Assembly: GCA_900291925.1 (NCBI GenBank)
Contig: UWYS01000017.1
Coordinates: 61,001 to 125,000 of the forward strand
Origin: Thecaphora thlaspeos
Taxonomy: Eukaryota > Basidiomycota > Ustilaginomycetes > Urocystidales > Glomosporiaceae
Length of the DNA: 64,000 nt
Reading direction: 5' to 3'
A program made the translations under genes and the position numbers. Under the pieces are notes generated by a model. That model was not told the origin of the DNA. It worked only from the letters and a program-made list of their open reading frames with translations, and made no database searches. Numbering within the stretch: the first letter of the stretch is position 1; every line of letters begins with the position of its first letter. Shown piece after piece: positions 31,901 to 43,200 of the stretch.

Positions 31901-32621
31901 AAAGGAAACCTCGCCGACGCAGAGGGCGGCATCAAGAGGGATCAAGGCAACGTCGACGTCAGCGGGCCACTCTTCCAGCGTAGTCGGCGACACTAGTACC
32001 ATCGGGCGAAGCGGAACAAGCACCGCCGCCAGCGTCGGTGAGCGTCGACTCCACTCCAACAGCGTAGCCGGACGGGGGGCTCCCGGCGTCTCTGGGTCGA
32101 CGAAAAAGACGACGGCCGCGCTCGCTGCTGCACCGTTCGCGCCGCCGGCTCCACCCGTCTCGCTCGCCTTTTTACGCAAGAAAGGGAAGGATCTCGGAAC
32201 ACGGAAGGCCACAGCCGCCGCAACGATGGCGACGACGCCAGCGCCGACCGCCGCGACCTCTGGACGTAGCAGCGGCCCGGTCGACCAGTCTCCGCGGCGC
32301 GAAGGCGATGTCCTCACGACGACGGCTTCGCCCCTGTCGCCGCCACCACCACCACCACCGTCGCAATCGACGAGTCAGAAGGCCACCTCGAGCTCGACAT
32401 CGACAGCGACGACGACGGCGGGCGCAGTAATTTTCAACGGAATCGAAATTGGCGTCGGTCCCACGGGAGGCGGGGGACGGGTGAGCGGAGGCGGAGGCGG
32501 AGGACGAGATGGGAAAAAGGGAGCTACCAGCGCGGATGCGGGTAGGGCAATACGGTCCGATCGCCGGACATCGCGTGCCGATCGCGAGGCGGAGGACGAG
32601 GAAGAATGGAGTCTTGTGTGA
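28923..32621 (+). CDS. Atg14-like autophagy PI3-kinase complex subunit (Atg14/UVRAG superfamily)
   Basis: 1232 residues from the ATG at 28923; the frame is open further upstream but without an ATG. An N-terminal Ser/Ala/Pro-rich region leads to a CPQC...CDLC cysteine cluster (about residues 146-161), as in Atg14/Barkor. A predicted coiled coil follows (about 283-340, Arg/Leu/Ala/Glu heptads). The C-terminal UVRAG/Atg14-type domain begins DWTIAGLVLPLPSDIRRF (about 627), continues HTVHLLQLLTGYLGISLPFVI, and resumes near 835 with FCSALVMLSYDIAYLAATQGVKV after a low-complexity insert. It ends in EEEWSLV, a possible Atg8-interacting motif. Atg14 targets Vps34 complex I to autophagosome initiation sites. 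A Vps38/UVRAG assignment is the main alternative. Confidence 0.62.
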   Translation: MSALAPATDSSSTRPSNKTNGRSTGSSSATHPSLSLAPAPGPRASRPAAHALISERPHASSATSSPLLPYGPPFDPQGAANLSAHPFSSRRTALHHPRQPSATSAPSAAAAAQHPRRAKPRHAATAPTKAVSARSSASGHPQSQPCPQCPMSQSRFFCDLCTSRRRADHVKEIQRLSHARDKAKQTVDRLLGLDSDPAAPPAAAIRGSPHRPSLIAAVSSPDAALLVQDEQNAASMSQASEEELPDPFAPEPDQQPQATAAPLPVPFGPAADGPLTPGVRLNIVSTVRLRARAAQLADRLHEVHTAADESRASRIRATELILEKRSLLARRRNNLDEVWSNLGGDLVRAIPAAVPVALDGPPPGVDKPAVRPLVEDRWRPLSSPGAWPGDDPNGFNVDAYNGHPWSTDIYPTWERQDIDEGRAAAGGLHQQKLTSDGLPAGAIGANADDTATIRQLGVGALVEWLRDDIKQLQRDKAAASEELQRTRAILAKEAFAIFAVRSPPGADLRPPATAKAGSSAAPTGRRPGLAARTTSLTERYMPGAFAFGRDPDRFGGATATAAVAAASPSSLSPSSHNSAGQGLFSTPGRRTLLDQVGEDKTSPTSDGGSGSDPGLACTGSGQAAYPNDWTIAGLVLPLPSDIRRFPRDSINGAITHTVHLLQLLTGYLGISLPFVIGMQGGKISIRPNSLWDGGGGSSKQALHLSSAAYALLSAAPAGSGSDRSTASRLGLGESTFNLGASTLSTLESFIQLPPRSHLSWALASTLTGTAGQLKGNGGAAGGDSAANDTKGSEASAASPGRRAGAGEDRAESIARGGGGGGRPHRSPRTDPAAQAAKAFCSALVMLSYDIAYLAATQGVKVDLVTAGGSGLRLLQQTVSSPKLGLRSHANHDRRHEIQDLAFSALDFDQLVQLLEPMKTGSSKSYASTSTASPSKWSDTGRASTNSGGQTAALEQSYIDAGKAAASVLDIKDPSGLSSKSVAAVTAAGAAAAAKETSPTQRAASRGIKATSTSAGHSSSVVGDTSTIGRSGTSTAASVGERRLHSNSVAGRGAPGVSGSTKKTTAALAAAPFAPPAPPVSLAFLRKKGKDLGTRKATAAATMATTPAPTAATSGRSSGPVDQSPRREGDVLTTTASPLSPPPPPPPSQSTSQKATSSSTSTATTTAGAVIFNGIEIGVGPTGGGGRVSGGGGGGRDGKKGATSADAGRAIRSDRRTSRADREAEDEEEWSLV

Positions 32622-32790
32622 AATGGCCGATGACGAGTTGTCAGTCGTGTCTGCACATGTATTTGCGTCCATATTACTTCGTTTCGTCGTCATTCTATAG
32701 TGATGTGAAACGTGCAGTCTGTACAGCTTACGTTCATCTCATTGCCTATACGCCTGCAAGGTATTGTCCATGGTATTTCCCTCTGTCCGT

Positions 32791-33680
32791 TCATCGACGT
32801 TTACCCGGCGGTGGCGGCAACAACCCGCCTCCTCCTCCTCCTGATCCGAAGAGATTCGGCGCAGCACCGAGGCCGGTACCGCCAATCTTGCGTCCACCTC
32901 CGCCTGGTAGCTTGACGGAGATCGTCTCTCCCTGCTTTAGGGAAAAGTCTTTTTTGGGTCCGGCCGGAAGGTGGGGCGATGCTTCCGTGGATGTCGAGTC
33001 GAAAGAGGAAGAGGATGGCGAGGGTGGGTTCAAGAGGGATTTTTGTCGTTTTGTCCAGTCTTGTAGGGCGACGTTAAAGTCGAAGCTGTCGGAGCGGTCT
33101 TGGAACTGAGATGAAAAGCAAAGACGGAGAGCAAGGAAGATGGAAAATAGGAGGTTACAAGGGAAGGACGAGGAGGGACGAGGAGAAGAGAGTGGAGAGG
33201 AGAGGGGGAAGAGCAGAGGGTGGACGAACACTTACGCCCATGCCGATGTAGGCCTTTCTTGTCCCGCCGCCCGGCTGGTCTGATTCGACGCGGAGGACAA
33301 AGTAGCGCGAAGAGTCGAGGACAGGCTCTACGCTCGTGCCTGTGATGTCGTAGGGACAGAGGGCGAAGAGCTCGCCTGTTGTGCGTCACGCCACGCCAGA
33401 TGCGGTTTGTAGACACACGTCAGCGTCCAGACGGGCCCCGCGACAGGTCTGACGGATGGGCGAAAGAGGAAGGTAACCCACCGGAAGAAGCATCTTCGAG
33501 CCTGATCTCGCACTTCTTCTCTCCGATTTCGAGGATGCGTAGTCGACCCTTCCAGAGGAAAGCCTCCATGTCGCCCCATTCGGTGGCCTTGTAGCCTGCT
33601 GCCGAGGCGCGGGGCGGAACGCGGTAGACGAAACACTCGCGTGCGAGGAAGAGGGTGGTGGTGTAGTCGGTGTCCGCCAT
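32791..33680 (-). CDS. NECAP-type endocytic adaptor (adaptin-ear-binding coat-associated protein)
   Basis: Clathrin/AP-2 accessory protein. Three exons on the minus strand: 33680-33482, 33375-33236 and 33105-32791 (217 residues; donors gtgggt and gtaagt). The PH-like PHear domain fills residues about 5-160: LFLARECFVYRVPPRASAAGYKA, WKGRLRILEIGEKKCEIRLEDASSGELFALCPY, SRYFVLRVESD, GGGTRKAYIGMGFQDRSDSFDFNVALQDW. The tail carries LKQGETISVKLPGGGG and a Gly-rich NLFGSGGGG end, as in NECAP family proteins. Converges on the ATG14-like gene with 169 bp between stops. Confidence 0.92.
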
Positions 33681-34380
33681 GGTGGCCAGGAGGTGATGTA
33701 TGGCGGATGGCCGGTGGCCGGTGGCGCAGAGGCGGTGGATAGGTGGAGAGAGACGAAGAGAGAGCAAGGCAGGGGGGCGAGGAGATAAAGGTGGAGGGAG
33801 GCTTGAGAGCGTGGGACGAGCGAGAGCAACACGCCCCGCCCGGGCCATGCAGCGCCTTCGAGGATGCGTGGCTGCTGTGCTGGCGCGCGTGCGCGGATCC
33901 GAGCTCAGCAGCAAAGGGCTGGCCTCACGCGGTGCGGGGTTTTCGCAGTTCCTCGAAGCGCTGCCGGAGAGCTGAGCTGAGCTCAGGCGACGCCAGCTCT
34001 ACTTAGCTAACTGCCTGCTCTGCACGGACTCGCGGCGACCCTGCTCCTGAGCTCGGATCCGCACACGCGCGCCCGCTCCACTCTCTCTCCTCTCGACCCT
34101 TTGCCACAACCATGAGCCGCCGCAACCACCCCTCCGCGCCATCCCTCCCGCACCGCACCTTCAACACCCTTCCTGGCTGGCAGCTCCAATAGGCACTTCT
34201 AAGGCAAGTCCAGTCAGCCTAGACAGAGCCGCCATGCACACGCTTGCAACCAACTCTTGAGCCCACTTCCACCCACACGCTCGCCACCCACCGCACCGCA
34301 CCGCAACGTAAGCGGAACATCCCAACTTCCACAACAGCAGCTCAACAAACCCCTCTCTTGGCCTCTTGACATACCCAATC
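33681..34380. promoter_or_regulatory. Divergent promoter NECAP / GILT-like gene
   Basis: 700 bp between start codons. Contains a GAGCTGAGCTGAGCTC run near 33970 and CACC-rich leader sequence near 34290. No gene seen. Confidence 0.5.
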
Positions 34381-37300
34381 ATGCTGCCAAGGTCCTGCTG
34401 CACCAGCTGCGGCGCCATTGCCCTGCTGGCTGCAGCCATGACGGCCGTCCTCTTCCTCTCGCCTGCCCCTTTCGTCCTCGCCATGCCCTCGCCCTCCTCG
34501 GCATCCCTCAGCCTCTTCCAGGCTGCACCCCAGCTCGTCTTTTCCGCAGGCGATAACGACAGAGATGGGCGACTCGCAGACGACGCCGTCGCCCCTGCCA
34601 TGGAGCGCGTCAAAGTCACCCTCGGCGTCATGTCGCGCTGCCCGGACGCTCTCGCCTGCGAGGCCACCTTTGACAAGGCCTTGGACCGCATCAACCAAAA
34701 GACCCGCCTCGAGATGTCCTACATCGGCACTCCCAACCCATCGGCCACCTATGGCGTATCCTGCGTGCACGGTGACCAGGAATGCGTCGCAAACATCCAG
34801 CAGCTCTGCCTCCAGCACGCACTCGAGCCCAGGCACGCCGCAGACCGCTGGGACCTCGGCCCAAGCGCCGCACAGCGCAAGTGGTGGAACTTCATCCAGT
34901 GCCAGAACTACGCCGGCCTGCCTCGCATCGGCACAGAGGCGCTCGCAAAGCGCTGCCTAGACCTCATCGACGGGCCAGACTGGAAGCGCGACGGCATCGA
35001 AGAATGCGCAAACGGCCCGCTCGGACGCAAGCTGCTCAAGGATAGCGTCAAGAGGGCGCACAGCCAAGGGATCGTCACATCGTGCACCATTCTCATCGAA
35101 GGCCGCACACGCTGCGTGCGAGACGACGGACATTGGAAGCGCTGCGACATCGGACATGAGGCGGGCGACTTTGTGGCCGCCATCGAGAAGCAGTGGCAGC
35201 GAAAGAATCAGCACCGCAGCACTGAGCACCTCGACGAAGGCATCCCCGTCGAACGCATTTTCACGACGACCGAGGCGCACCACGGCAGCCGCTACCTTGA
35301 GCGGCGGCAGACTGCCCCGTCCAGCTCGACGCTTCCGCCCTCAGCCACCCCAACCTCCAATAACAACGGCGGCGGCGGTAACGGCACCCCGCCCAGCGTA
35401 TTCGTGAGTGCATGGACGGATGGATGAGTGGGTGGTTCCTTGCCCTGCCCTGCCATCCCTGGCCCGCCTATTCCCCAGTCGTTGTTATCGCAAAGACTTG
35501 AGACAGAGTCTTTCGGCCCTCTTGACTGCAGCGTCTGCCTTTGGCGGACCTCTTTGGGAGCATTCCGAAGCCTCTGATACGGTCACAGGGAACGGCGGAT
35601 GCTGAGGACGGTTCGGCGTAGCGGCTGTTCTCATCTTTCAGCGACGAGAGTCTCACGCCCAACACACGTGCGGTGTCCATTCCTTCTATCTGCTCGCCTC
35701 CCCTTTTGCAATCCTCTTTCTCAGACCCTCATCATCGGTTAGTAGTACGGAGCCCCTCACTGACCCTTTGTCCTCTGCCCTCCCTTGCCTGCCCCTTTGC
35801 CTCTCTGTCTCTGCCCCCTCATCTCCTCGTGCTACGTCTTCGCTGCTGCTCGCGCCGATCCTGCTGGCTTGGACGCGTCGCAAGCAGAGTCTCCAGCGCT
35901 ACGGCCTGGCCTCCTTCACCAGCGACCGCAGGGATGTGTCGGGCGTCCTCGGAACGTGGCACGCGGCGTCGAGGTCGTGGCGGGGGCGGCGGCGGCTACC
36001 GTAGCGTCAATTTGCGGGCAACGGCTCATCCGATGGATCCACCTTGCCCACCCCCTTTCTCTCCTTTGCCATCGCAGCCATCGCCCTCTTTGTTCTGGTG
36101 GTCGCCTTTGTCCTGCTGCGAACCATCATCCGCAACCGACGCCTTCGACGGCTCGGCCTGCTGCCCGACGGGCCGATCGACCAAATCCTCGAACAGACGC
36201 GTGAGATCGAAGACACCCTGGCCCCGCCGAAGCTATGGGAGGTCAAGATTGCCCACGACTATCTGCCCCAGCGAATGGACCCCGACGCCAAGACGAAAGG
36301 CTGGGACGCGGTAATGGTGAGTTGGCGTTGTCCCGGGTGACTGGATGTTGCTCCAGCCATGAGGCAGCTCTTGTAACTTCGGCAGACTGACTAACTGCAT
36401 TGCGGTTCTTTTCCTCTCGCTTCCTTTGTCACTGGCGATTGCACACTCTGCAGCCCGTCTCTGCCGCCCTTTCTCCAAGCGTCTACGCCGACCTCTTTCC
36501 GAACGATGTGGCGCCCAACAAGGACCCCAAGGGCAGGGGTAGCAACGGCGGCGGCGATGCGTCTAGCTCCTATCCCCCCGCCTTGCAGACCCGTGCCAAC
36601 ATGGTCGCCCGCCACATGCAGCTGCCGGGCCTCCTGAGATGCGGCGGCGCCTACGGCCAAAACCATGGCGGCAGCGGCACCAGAAACGGCAATGAGGTGG
36701 TCGGCGGCAACGGTGCCGATCCATCCGACGCCAACAACAACAACGAACCCGGCGACGGTACGGGCGACTTTGGCGAGAAGGCGGCGGCGGACAACGACTT
36801 GGCCGTACCCGCTTCAGTCAATGTGACGGTACTAATCGCCATGCCGTCGCCGAGGACCGTCTTTCCCTCGGCGCAGCAGGGCCGCAAGAGCTCTTCGACA
36901 GGAGCGGGAGGAGGGGCCGCCGGCGGTGCTATGATGCGTCAGCAGGCATCGACGACCTTCCCGCCGCTGACGCGTGTCAAGAGCACACGACTCGACGAGG
37001 TGCTCCATGAGCACGATGACGACGACGACGACCAGCGGGACACCAACACAGCTGCAGGCGGCCTGAGGCGCAAGGCGAGCATGAAGTCGTTCCGCACCAT
37101 CGGGAGCACCAAGAGCTTGGCTGAGGCGAGACGCGAGGCCTTCTTCGGCGCTATGGCCGACGAGGTCAACGATCGCGGAAACGATGCCGCGCCGCCGCCG
37201 CCGCTGGCCGCCTACGATGGCGACGATGATGAGGAGGAGCTGCCAGAACTCGTGTTTGGTACGGCCAGCGTGCCAATCTTCTGTCAGGGCGGAGGGGGAG

Positions 37301-37854
37301 TCACTGGCGGCGCGCCGACGGCTCGAAAAGCGTTCTCGGAACGCGCCGACACCTATCAGCCCATCCGTCAGGAGCTTCTCCAGCTCGTGGCGTCGGCGCA
37401 CGAGGCAAGGGAGAGAAAGGCACGCAACGACGTCGCGGCCAAGGAGGCGGAAGCCAGCAAGGCAGCGGCCGACGACGGCCACAACGCTGGCGGTCGGGGC
37501 GCTTCGAACCTGGCGAACCCGAGCCATGTCAGCAGCTCGGAGACGATCGACAGCGATCCGGGGATGGGCGTCCAGCTGCACGCAATGGACAGCACCACGA
37601 ACGACGGGCTGGGCGACGTGGTGGGCCGGATGATGGCGCAGAACGTCGATCATGCGCCCACGCGCACCTCTTCGTCGTCGCGCGCGCGGGCGGCACCGCC
37701 GCTGCTGTCCGAGCCATCGGACAGACCGTCGATGTCGTCCACGCTCGACCCTGCAAAGCCTAGGTCCGAACACCCCAACCGCGCGTCGACGACGACGCTC
37801 GAACCGCTCTTGAAATCCAACGGAGGATCGCCTTTCCCCGGCGCCACTCGGTGA
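34381..37854 (+). CDS. GILT-family thiol reductase ectodomain, probably joined to TM helix and cytosolic tail
   Basis: Proposed exons 34381-35403, 36005-36316 and 36454-37854 (911 residues); donors gtgagt and gtgagt. Exon 1: signal peptide about 1-35, then the GILT domain with SRCPDALACE (redox cysteines) and CVHGDQECVANIQQLC (residues about 128-143), which matches the family signature CQHGxxECxxNxxxxC except Q to V. It ends in a Ser/Thr/Asn/Gly linker. Exon 2 continues GNGSSDGSTLPTP, then one TM helix (FAIAAIALFVLVVAFVLL) with basic stop-transfer RNRRLRR. Exon 3 is a long disordered cytosolic tail. The 601-bp first intron is unusually long here. Alternatively, a 349-residue soluble GILT ends at 35427 and a separate TM gene follows. 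The GILT call is firm; the join is not. Confidence 0.55.
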
Positions 37855-40270
37855 AAGGTGGTCGCAATGGGTGGGTCTCAGAAGGCTGTTCTCCTCTTCT
37901 CTCTTCTCTTTCTCTGGCCGCCTGTATTTAACGACTCGTTACGACGATGCCTAGAATACCATTCTGTGCTACTTACTCTCTTACTTTGGTTCGAATGTAA
38001 ATATGATCTTGACAGAGGATGCGCGATGAGGTACAGCCGACGTTGGTGAGCGATCGAACACCTGCATCGGGGTAACGTCACGCCAGACTTGCCTCACCAA
38101 CTGCTCGTGCTACTCTGTTGCAAGAGTGTAGTACTGTACTTATAGAGCAAAAAGTACGCACGGGGAGCCAGACTCGGTGGAAGGCACCGCCACCATGGTG
38201 CACGTCCTATCGCCGGAGCATGGTTCCGTCGGACGGGAGCGGGAAGCAGGTGCTCCAAGAGTGTGCTTCGTTCGAGTAACCGAGTGTAGTAGTTGTCCAT
38301 GTCCCTCTGCCTGCCCTCGCTGTTGAGAACCTCAAAAACACTTCACGGAAAAAAAAACCTGACTACTGCAAGGTTGCTGTGTGATGTCAGGGGCCTCACG
38401 ACGTTGCGCGCTTGACAGACGGCCGGCCCGGCGCTTCCGAAGCAGGGTGATGTGCGCACCCTCACGGCGACTTGTCTCGAACGATCCCACTCGGCATCGA
38501 TTACGTTTTTCAACAGCGATACATAGTTACTACTGGACGATGTCGAACGCCTTTGAAATATTGCTGCTTCCATCCCCCCGACCGGTTGGCTTTTCCAGAC
38601 CGGCAGCGGCTTAGCGTGCCGTCTTTCCGGCCGACTCAGGCGTGGATCTATCAAGGAACGAATGAGCACGCGCTGCTTGGGAGCAGCATGCCGATGATGT
38701 AGTGTAGTGAGTGGAGTCGGGGAAAAGTCGAGCGCTTGGCGCTGGCCCTCGCGCTTCAACGCATGTCGGCGCCTGGGGGTCGTCGTTGCCCTTGCAGCTC
38801 GCCTTGCATTGCACGCCCTATGCGGTCCAATCTCACCCGACCCACAACCGCCATCGAACTGTATCGACTTGTTTGACTTCGATGAGTGGCTCGCTAGGCG
38901 TAAAGGCGCGGCAGTAAGGTAGTACGGTAGGGAGGCGGCGATTAACTCTGCCGCAGGGCTGCTGGTCAGCCGGGAGGGTGAACTCTGAGTTTACGGGATT
39001 TTGAGGCAGGCTGAACTCTGTTGATACGACAGGCCGTGGTCGTGTGGTCCGGCGCCGATAAGGGCCCGGGCTGTCCAACAAAAGATCCATCCAACATCGG
39101 CCTCCGAACGTACGTCTCCCCGCCTGCCCGCTGCTCGGCGGTGGCGGTGTCGATGTGCCCATCGCCATGTTTGGTTAGCAGCCTTTCACCCTGCCAGCCA
39201 GGCCATCTTCTCCCGTGTCGCTGGCGTTCCTGAGAAGCGGCGGCGGCCGCGAGTGCAGCGACAGCGCTGTTGCAGTACACAGTCTGGCGCAAAGTTGCTC
39301 GGTGTCGCCAAGGGCGGTCTTCTGCTCGAAGAGAACCAAGACGGAGGATCGGCCAGGGACGATGATGCATGGTTTCGGTGGTGCTTCCGAAAAAGGGTCT
39401 TTCCGCCCTACTCAGCCAGCCTCCTGCCTCGTCGTTTGAGGGTGTCGCAAGCGGCTCGGTGACGATTTTTGATTTTTGATTTTGAACTCTGTCGGCTTCT
39501 TGGCGTAGGGCCGGGCAGCGCTAGGTCACTGTAGGCTGGGAAAGTCCCGCCCGCCGGCCGTATATGCCGCGCCAGCAAGACAGCGTGGTACTGCCGGCCT
39601 CATCGCTACGCCCTCTCACAGGCAGGGATGCGAAGAAGAGGTTGCTCTACCATTCGACCTCTCGTTGTTTCAGCTCGGCATCCATCCATCCCTCTATGCC
39701 CGCCACTCTCGCCCCCAACTATCGTCAGCCTGTGTCTCTCATCCTAGTCTCGGAGACGGTGTCGCGACCACTCACCTTCATCACCCATACCGCCACACTC
39801 GGGGCTGTTGCCGGAACGCACGGTTCAATCTTCCCACAGCCCCGTGCTGCCAGTACCACCCATCCCACACTACAACGCCTTGGCGGTGCTAAGACTGCGC
39901 CTCTGAAGCCTCTGGACACGATACATCCGGCACCTTGAATACCAAGAGGGCCCAGGCGCAACCCACCCACTGCCGCGATAGAGCACAGCGTTCATTCGAC
40001 AAAGAGCCCTCTCGCTGCCCACCTCCCGAGTGATTGAGCCAGACCGCCCATACACATTCAGAATCATCACCTCCTGGCCCTCGTCGAATTTGCTCGCGAA
40101 GCGCTCCTCTCGACGTTTTCATCATCTCCCCACCTCGATCATTACACGATCGTCGCCGCTACTGCCCCTCTACGCTGGCAGCACACCGCCCTACCACAGG
40201 CCCTGGTGCCTCGTCCTTCCAACCTCTCCCTTTCTGCGCTGCGATCCCGTAGACAAGGTCGTTCTCCGTC
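37855..40270. other. 2.4-kb region without a recognisable gene
   Basis: Open frames here lack any family resemblance and are typical of GC-rich noncoding DNA. A few TGAACTCTG repeats (about 38981, 39009 and 39483) and an AT-rich GATTTTTGATTTTTGATTTT patch near 39470 stand out. The right part should contain the PRM10 promoter. Confidence 0.5.
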
Positions 40271-43200
40271 ATGTCCGACAACCAGCACAGCACGCTGAAC
40301 AACAGCAGCTCGATCGACCAGTCGTTCGTCGACCAGCCTGCGCCGGCTCGCGAGCTCGAGGCCCCCGCCATCAGCGTCACGGGCCCTGCCCCTACGCACG
40401 GGGCAGCCACTACGGCAACGCCCGGTAGCGCCTCAGCTCACGGCTCCCGCGGGGCCTCGCGCGCCGGGCGGGTCCACTTTGACGGCTCTTCCGATGCCCA
40501 GTCGTGGCGCAGGGGTCAGCTGCAGCTTGGCCAGGCCGGCGGTGACGGCCCGACCGTCACAGCGCGAGGCGGCGCTCGCCCAGAGGCAGGCCTCAGCCTC
40601 GGCTCAGTGCAGCGCGCGAACCATCCGGGACCGCTTAATCTGGCCGAGCGGTTGGCTCCGATGGGCGAAAACGCTATGCCCGACCTCAGCCTCTCTCGCG
40701 CCAACAAGGATACAGACGTCGCCTCGCCCATGGCCCTGCCTCCGGCCATCGCCGCCCCCGCCGTTGCTGCTGCTGCGGGACCCGTCACGGCGCCTGCCCC
40801 CATCGAGGTGCCCACGCTGTCCCTCACCGGCGCGAAAGGTCTCGACGAGCAGGGCCTGGACAACCGCGCCTTTCTCGAGCTCCAAAGGGAGCTGCAGAGG
40901 CACGAGGCCAAGAGTGACGATGGGCAGAGCTCGTCCAGCTGGCCCGGCTGTGCTGCACACGGCGATGCGGGCGAGGCTACCAGGCAGGGCGTACAACGAC
41001 ACGCCCTAGAGCAGGTACTGATGGAGCGCGAGCGCGAGCGCGAGGCACGGCGGAGGAGGCAGGCCAACCTCGCCTCCGATACGCCTGGTATCATCTCGAC
41101 CACAGCCAGCGGCGCGTCTACGCCGGGTACGGGCACGAGCGAGAGCAGCTACGATCCCGCTAACGATTCGGACCTCGACCACATTGACCTCGTCCCCGGC
41201 GAGACCGACGGTATGCCGGCGAGGATCAAGAAGCCAAAGGTCGACAAGGCGGAGCCTGCAGAGGAGCAGCCGAAAGGATGGGCCAAGCTTCGCAGCATAT
41301 TTGGCAAGCCGGCAGAGGAAGACGAGCTCGACGAAGAGGAGAAGGGAGGGCCCATCCCGCACGAGCAGGGTGGGCCCACAAACTGGAAGTCGGTGCCCGT
41401 CCAGACATCAAGCGGCCTACACACCTCAGACGGCCCACGCAGGAAGCCGAGCAAGTTCGAGCGCGAGGCCGCACGCCTCGTCAAGCAGCACAAGCTGAGC
41501 CGGACGAGGGCCAGCACCCTCACCCGCATCAATCGGTCCCATCTACCAGACTCGGGTGACTCGACCCCGGATCCCCAGGACACGAGTATGCAAATGGACG
41601 CCCGGCCGATCGCCTCGGGAGGCGTGCTCGGCAACCTGCTGCGCCTCTACGAGCAGCAGCAGAAGGAACAGATGGAACTGTCCGGGCGCAGTGCCGCCAC
41701 CAGCTCGGTCGGCAGCGAGAGCGAGCTGCTGCAGGGCATCCCCGCCGCGGCCACATCGGACATCGGGACCGTCGAGCATGCTCAAGAGCAGCAGCGCTCC
41801 CCTGTGTCGGCCGCAGTTGACGCACGCAGCAGCGCCGGCAGGAACTCCTTCGGACCGTCGAGCCCCCTCGGTCGGACAAACTTCAGCACCAGCCCTACGC
41901 CCGGAGGCGCAGGCGGCTCGCGGCCGATCAACAGGCGCGGCTGGACGTCCAGCGGGATGGCATCGCCCGGCATCGGCCAGACCTTTGCTCACGTCGGGGG
42001 CAAGGTTGGTTCGACGGTCTACAACACCTCGACTAAGGTCGTCAAGGGCGTCGCCAGCGAGACCGGATTCGAGGACGTGATGGACGAGAGGCCCAAGGCA
42101 TCGCGCTCTGGCGCGGGCGTCTTTGGCGCCCTGGTCGCGACGACGGGCAACCTGATCGGCGCCGTCTCGCCTAACCACGCCCAGCTCGGCCCAAACCCGA
42201 AACGGCCCGGCTTCACGCTGGATCGCTACCTTCTGCCGGAGATGGACGCCAAGACGCTCAAGCGGACGGCGCAGATCGTTGCCGACGCCGGTCCACGCGG
42301 TCACCGCACCAGCGGCTTCAGCTCCCCTAACGAGACGCGGTCCCACTCGATCCCAGGCAGTCCGGCGATGGGCTTTGGCGGCGAGCGAACGGAGACCGGA
42401 TCGACGGCGCCCGGTACACCGCCACCCAGCACCTGTGCCCACACGCCCAAGAAGCGCCCGGCCCCGATCATGATGTTCTCCAGCCGAAGCAAGACGCTGA
42501 CAGATCAGAACGGCCACGCGCTGCCGCATAGCGGGCGTCGGCTTCACATCCCGGGCGCCGGCGTCCTGACAAAGCCGTGGACCGGCCACTCGACAGCCAA
42601 CACGCCAGACGTCTACGGCCATTCCCACGGTGATTACTTTGGCGCCGGCAGCGAGAAGCTGGCGCGGCAGGAGTGGCAGCGGAAGTTGAAGAAGCGCGCC
42701 AAGGACAAGCGGCGCAAGGAGGAGATCTTCATTACCATGCATGTCGCCGCGATCCTGCAGCGGCAGGAGTTTCTGCTGAAGCTATCGCGGGCGCTCATGA
42801 TGTTTGGCGCGCCGACGCACCGGATCGAGACGCAGATCCAGCAGACGGCGAGGGTGCTCGAGGTTAATTGCCGCTGCATCTACCTGCCCAACCTGATGCT
42901 GCTCGCGTTCGGCGACGATACCACCCACACCTCGGAGACCAAGTTCATCAAGCAGGGCGGCGGCCTCGACCTAACCAAACTGACCGACATGCACTCGATC
43001 TACTGGAACGTCATCCACGACAAGATCGGCGTCGGCGAGGCGTCAGCGCAGCTCGACGAGCTGATGCGCCGCAAGCCGCTGATCGGTCGCTGGCCAATGG
43101 TCATCATCGGCGGTTTCGCGTCGTTCTTCATCTGCCTCGGCACGGCCGGCTTCGGTGGAAGCTTCGTCGACGCGCTGGCCGCCTTCCCGCTCGGCATGTT

